In this document: one piece after another, positions 63,301 to 64,000 of the stretch
Layout of the letters: each line of letters starts with the position of its first letter
How positions within the stretch are numbered: position 1 is the stretch's first letter
DNA from: Streptomyces antimycoticus
GTDB taxonomy: Bacteria; Actinomycetota; Actinomycetes; Streptomycetales; Streptomycetaceae
DNA: 64,000 nt
NCBI RefSeq assembly: GCF_005405925.1
Contig: NZ_BJHV01000001.1
Location: 10,292,001-10,356,000 of the forward strand
Reading direction: 5' to 3'
Program-made: the position numbers and the translations under genes
The notes under the pieces: model-generated
Database searches by the model: none
Seen by the model: only the letters and a program-made list of their open reading frames with translations
What the model was told of the DNA's origin: nothing

Positions 63301-64000
63301 ACCCGTTCACCTGGGTCGTCACCCCCGGCGACCGGCTCACGGTCAAGCTGGAGTACCGCGACGAGGACACCGCGAACGCCCGGCGGCTCCTCGACGACTA
63401 TCTGCGGGTGCTCGACGACCTGGTCCGAGCCACCGGACCGGTCGGCGCGCTGCGGGGACTGGGGCCGGAGCCCGTGCCCGCCGAACGCACCGACATCGGC
63501 ACGGACACGGTGGTCGACCGGTTCGACCGGGCGGCGGACCGCGACCCGCGGCGGACCGCGCTCGTCGCCCACGGCTCGACCATGACCTTCGCCCAGCTGC
63601 GGGACCGCAGCCGCGCGGTGGCCGGTGTGCTCGCCGGGCGCGGCATCGGCCCCGAGACGACCGTGGGCCTCGCGATCCCGCGCTCCCTGGATTCGATCGT
63701 GGCGCTGTTCGCCGTGCTGCGCGTCGGCGCCGCGTATGTGCCACTGGAGCTGGACCACCCGGACGAGCGGATCGCCGCGATCGTCGCGGACGCCCGCCCC
63801 GATGTGATCCTGACCGTGAGCGCCGTGTCCCCGCGGCTCACCGGCGACCTGATCGAGCTGGACCGCCCGCTGCCCGGCGCCGAGCCGTACCGGACGTATC
63901 GGCCTCAGGACCCGCAGCGCCTGCGGCACCCCGCGTATACGATCTACACCTCGGGATCGACCGGGAAGCCCAAGGGCGTGGTGACCGAGTACGCCGGGCT
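54360..64000 (+). CDS. cchH: Coelichelin nonribosomal peptide synthetase (CchH), 3' end missing
   Basis: At least 3213 codons; the frame runs through the window end. Domain order (approximate): A1 54800-56260, PCP1 (GGDSLLAIS) 56300-56510, E1 (HHVVIDG) 56560-57900, C2 (HHIIADGW) 57930-59160, A2 59230-60730, PCP2 (GGDSIVAIT) 60780-60990, E2 (HHLAVDS) 61030-62200, C3 (YHLLLWDG) 62210-63460, start of A3 63490 onward. The A1 pocket code, by my alignment, is DINYWGGIGK, known for formyl-hydroxyornithine. A2 is DFWNIGMVHK, known for threonine. Both fit coelichelin, whose third residue is hydroxyornithine. The start ATG 54360 has GGAAGG 22 bases upstream; 54369 is an alternative. Confidence 0.9.
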   Translation, partial: MSSMVEPGARRVLLSPGQVADVRRRIGDFSDRTIAEACAIGLSYWATGLSPDGIDLTPGTLFADVLGWVDNGGAGSAGWEVGADDRSIPVPEGVGPDDARLALDDLTDFPDRPIGTISPSGVAARLEALAGWNDTEADRVRPTIVEMFREQARSRPDAVAIVDEHRSLTYREAAERSSQLAHHLIERGLGPEQVVGISLGRSAEMVIGLLAVLQAGCAFVPLDPQWPAARRAVVIDDARVVAQLGASAEGDPAEPEAVAVDIEDWRFGAHPTEGTGVTVPGNALAYVIFTSGSTGRPKGAMIRHEAISERLLWQGNEILGFGHDDASLFKAPLSFDISINEIFLPLVHGGRLVILRPGGERDPHHLLSVIAEQRVTFTYLVSSMLDVLLEMVGDSGRLDSLRHVWCGGEVLTPELYERFRTRLDIPLYHGYGPAETTIGVSHVIYRGAAERLSTSIGKANPNTQLYVLDNELRPVPVGVGGELYVGGFLLGRGYINAPGLTASRFVANPFAGDGSRLYRTGDLARFAPDGSLDFLGRADNQIKIRGMRLEIEDVEVGLAEHPGVRYTCVVAKKNVAGSTYLVGYVIPAAGSEDLRADEVKEWAAGHMVEYMVPAHIVVMKEFPLTANGKLDRRALPEPAIGTGSIVQPTTENERVLCAAVAKVLRLDEVGVDQDFFQLGGDSLLAISLLSAARDAGLHLTARQIFTNSTVGALAAVASREGASTADDGDVATGAVMGSPIVQWLGETTDAIDGFVQSVVLNTPAELTADALDAILVAVVGRHDMLRARLVRGERWSFDIPVADRATPSWQESDRPVEECVALATGGLDPDRGVMLRAVWRRAARQLVVVVHHVVIDGVSWHVLMDDLATAWRQLSSGAPIELPPVGTSFRRWTQMLGNAAFDADRGYYERPMPGVDGPVGRRALSEADTVARERVRTVSAGPEVTAALLGEIPATFHAGVGDVLLTALAVTLARWRRDLGQDQTFAHIELEGHGREGRFVADAAGFEPELSRTVGWFTTLFPVTVDPGAAADFTAPDYLTAALKAVKEDLARVPSNGVSYGALRYLTRTEFDAPAPQVLFNYLGRFDAGAAGDWQLSGNTGQLGEERDPRMRLPRPLEFNAIAEPASSGAYELITTISWPDGMFTDEDIATIGAYFQETLTALAALDRGGHSPSDFGLVRLTQADIDVLDGPALRDILPLTPLQEGLYFHSVFDDDSAGAYVEQQSLRLDGEVDAGRLAAAATRLLTLYPNLAARFTALADGRVVSVLEDGVRAPFTTLDRPGITDSEIREYAERDRRAGFDLATGPLMRYTLIRAGSGRNVLVQTVHHIIADGWSVPPMLRALLAEYHAPGTVYPLGGFPDYVRWLAERDDDESDRIWRDQLAELPGPSLVAEGHTPSARFADIAVAPGEDIDAAARSAGVPLSVAVHSAWAVTLGGILHGGDVVFGSTVSGRDAQVSGIEDMVGLFINTIPVRARWAGTTTARDLLASVREHQSAVLPHQHVSLARIGRLAGAGCLFDTLVVFDVATDVAALRGPGDELVITDIVNEGAPHYPLTLVVERAPDGRPRFNLIYDGELLREASAQAILRTFTQTLTGLLIRPDALVDDVALEDTRRPAPITPTTLGGLFDAAARRDPAATAVTQCALDGATRSLTYGELSAAKNDLACALRAAGAGPGRRVAVAVPRSVEQVVALVAIVTAGGAYVPLDLAYPDERLEYILADAAPQVVLVDRDQRERFTRLLARAGVAARVLVSGDELPRAGTEAGPDASWHDPAYVIYTSGSTGTPKGVVVPHSSVVTLLANTRPAMDFGPHDVWVQFHSFSFDFAVWELWGALAHGAELLVPEYGLTRSPVDFHRLVRERGVTVLNQTPSAFYQFIEADRHADEPVSALRRIIFGGEPLDLGRLRGWVERHGTGAPELVNMYGITETTVHVTHRVLTDEDFGPGGDVSPIGGPIPGLAVYLLDDRLRPVPPGRVGAIYVAGDQVSLGYLGRPGLTAGRFVANPFAGDGSRMYHTGDLARRTLDGEMEFTGRADDQVQLKGFRIELGEVESAVRALDGVVDAAVTVADSGDHLVAHVVGRVPADVTALLSAKLPVHMVPGRVLPVDALPLTVNGKLDRKALTTRAAQDDTPAAGPSGSGDAVLTALVGIFADTLPESAVDGDTDFFRAGGDSIVAITVINRARALGLSIAPRDVFLFRTPRALAEHLGTSTPQTGPTAPARHADGPLPATPIMLRQRQLGGSLTRFAQARAVVAPDGTGFADAERAANAAVAAHPALRLRLDVAHGVWALRTEPAREVTVVRAETSDATTAANEAAGRLDPESGEVIAFAWLEASRTLVVTVHHLAVDSVSWLILLDDLAAALRGAPLAPPTTSYAEYAEALAARSAHAIEDLGHWLTTLQAPALLPAVERTRETTVVLAPEVSDRVTRTAPTALGVGLTELLCGALRTALTHIQPSPTDLAIELERHGRVPALAHHDYTRTVGWFTSIAPVRLTAHRDPVAAAYEVAERQPDERAHVAYGRLRYLNPQTAPLLTARPQVLFNYLGRGGESQALHLTGGDPGSPYAVEVNAWTDAATGSLHAVFTLAEGIPDEITDHWRSALERIADASATAERTVPVTPLQRGLYFQAQMAGSAGHYVAQSWFTFDRRLDTDALSEAMAYVMARHPVVAAGFATDDDGNPVQVLGAGRRVHVRTVELTSDADVEALRTRDRDTGFDPGEPPLIRMTVVRLPGDRDGLLLSYHLLLWDGWSREIVLRDLFDAYQAVLAGELPDPAPATPSFEDHARALDAKDAAASARFWAEHLAGLPGPTLLAGPAPSLADDLPRALVHTLSAERSELLRAVARAHGVTLNSVLTGAFGLLLGAHTGRDDAVFGVTVSGREGEGLEGIVGVLLNTVPMWTRARPDDTVRGYLSDVQAARVEAMLHEHLGLGEIQRATGHDTLFDNLFVLQNFLDMDAFAEMNARHGITSVTADDSTHYPFTWVVTPGDRLTVKLEYRDEDTANARRLLDDYLRVLDDLVRATGPVGALRGLGPEPVPAERTDIGTDTVVDRFDRAADRDPRRTALVAHGSTMTFAQLRDRSRAVAGVLAGRGIGPETTVGLAIPRSLDSIVALFAVLRVGAAYVPLELDHPDERIAAIVADARPDVILTVSAVSPRLTGDLIELDRPLPGAEPYRTYRPQDPQRLRHPAYTIYTSGSTGKPKGVVTEYAG

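Noticed and set aside
59316..63929. Minus-strand open frame of 1537 codons opposite cchH
   Set aside because: Antisense shadow of the A2-C3 region; composition is typical of the reverse frame and the NRPS motifs on the plus strand are uninterrupted.

Overview
The window is about 70% GC with GTG/TTG starts, dense ATGA/GTGA-coupled operons, AfsR-type regulator remnants, a coelichelin-type siderophore locus and iron boxes of the DmdR/IdeR class. All of this points to a Streptomyces (or a very close actinomycete) accessory/chromosome-arm region. No rRNA, tRNA, CRISPR array or intact insertion sequence was seen.

Layout. (1) 1-4390: the end of a short-chain dehydrogenase, a second SDR divergent from a TetR repressor with a pair of perfect operator palindromes between them, a decayed AfsR/SARP fragment, and an OmpR-type response regulator/histidine kinase pair. 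(2) 4414-7484 (minus): a frameshifted flavodoxin-family reductase, a 14-helix DHA2 MFS exporter and a LysR regulator. (3) 7687-16413 (plus): a tightly coupled nine-gene biosynthetic operon. The first two genes are the GriI/GriH pair that makes 3-amino-4-hydroxybenzoate (3,4-AHBA). They are followed by two adenylate-forming enzymes, two acyl carrier proteins, a complete ketosynthase, a truncated ketosynthase-like partner, a small uncharacterised protein and an NAD-dependent epimerase/reductase. I do not recognise the whole set as a known pathway. (4) 16447-26066: an MFS remnant, a secreted berberine-bridge-type oxidase, a pentapeptide-repeat membrane protein with a zinc-ribbon membrane protein, a crotonase remnant, a CPA1 Na+/H+ antiporter, and a small minus operon (JAB-like, SnoaL-like, VOC).

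(5) 26310-40242: what looks like one PadR-controlled catabolic regulon. A PadR repressor is followed by an aryl/acyl-CoA ligase, a molybdenum hydroxylase (large, FAD and a fused CoxS-CoxG subunit), an enoyl-CoA hydratase, an MFS carrier, and then a LarA homologue with a complete nickel-pincer cofactor assembly set (larE, larB, larC) plus a small CxxC protein. A shared 21-bp operator lies at the padR start, in front of the ligase and in front of larA. The latter two promoters have the same -35/-10/operator geometry. The LarA homologue keeps the cofactor lysine but appears to lack the two classical catalytic histidines.

(6) 40338-44874: a sugar/polyol catabolic operon (Gfo/Idh/MocA oxidoreductase and two xylose-isomerase-like TIM barrels) divergent from a LacI repressor, with two LacI-type palindromes. 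(7) 44983-45690: a stand-alone OLD-type TOPRIM protein carrying a tandem pentapeptide repeat. (8) 45788-64000: the coelichelin cluster cchA-cchH (formyltransferase, ornithine monooxygenase, Fe-siderophore ABC importer, ABC exporter, NRPS). It has four iron boxes, and the NRPS runs off the window in its third adenylation domain. The adenylation codes I read for modules 1 and 2 fit formyl-hydroxyornithine and threonine.
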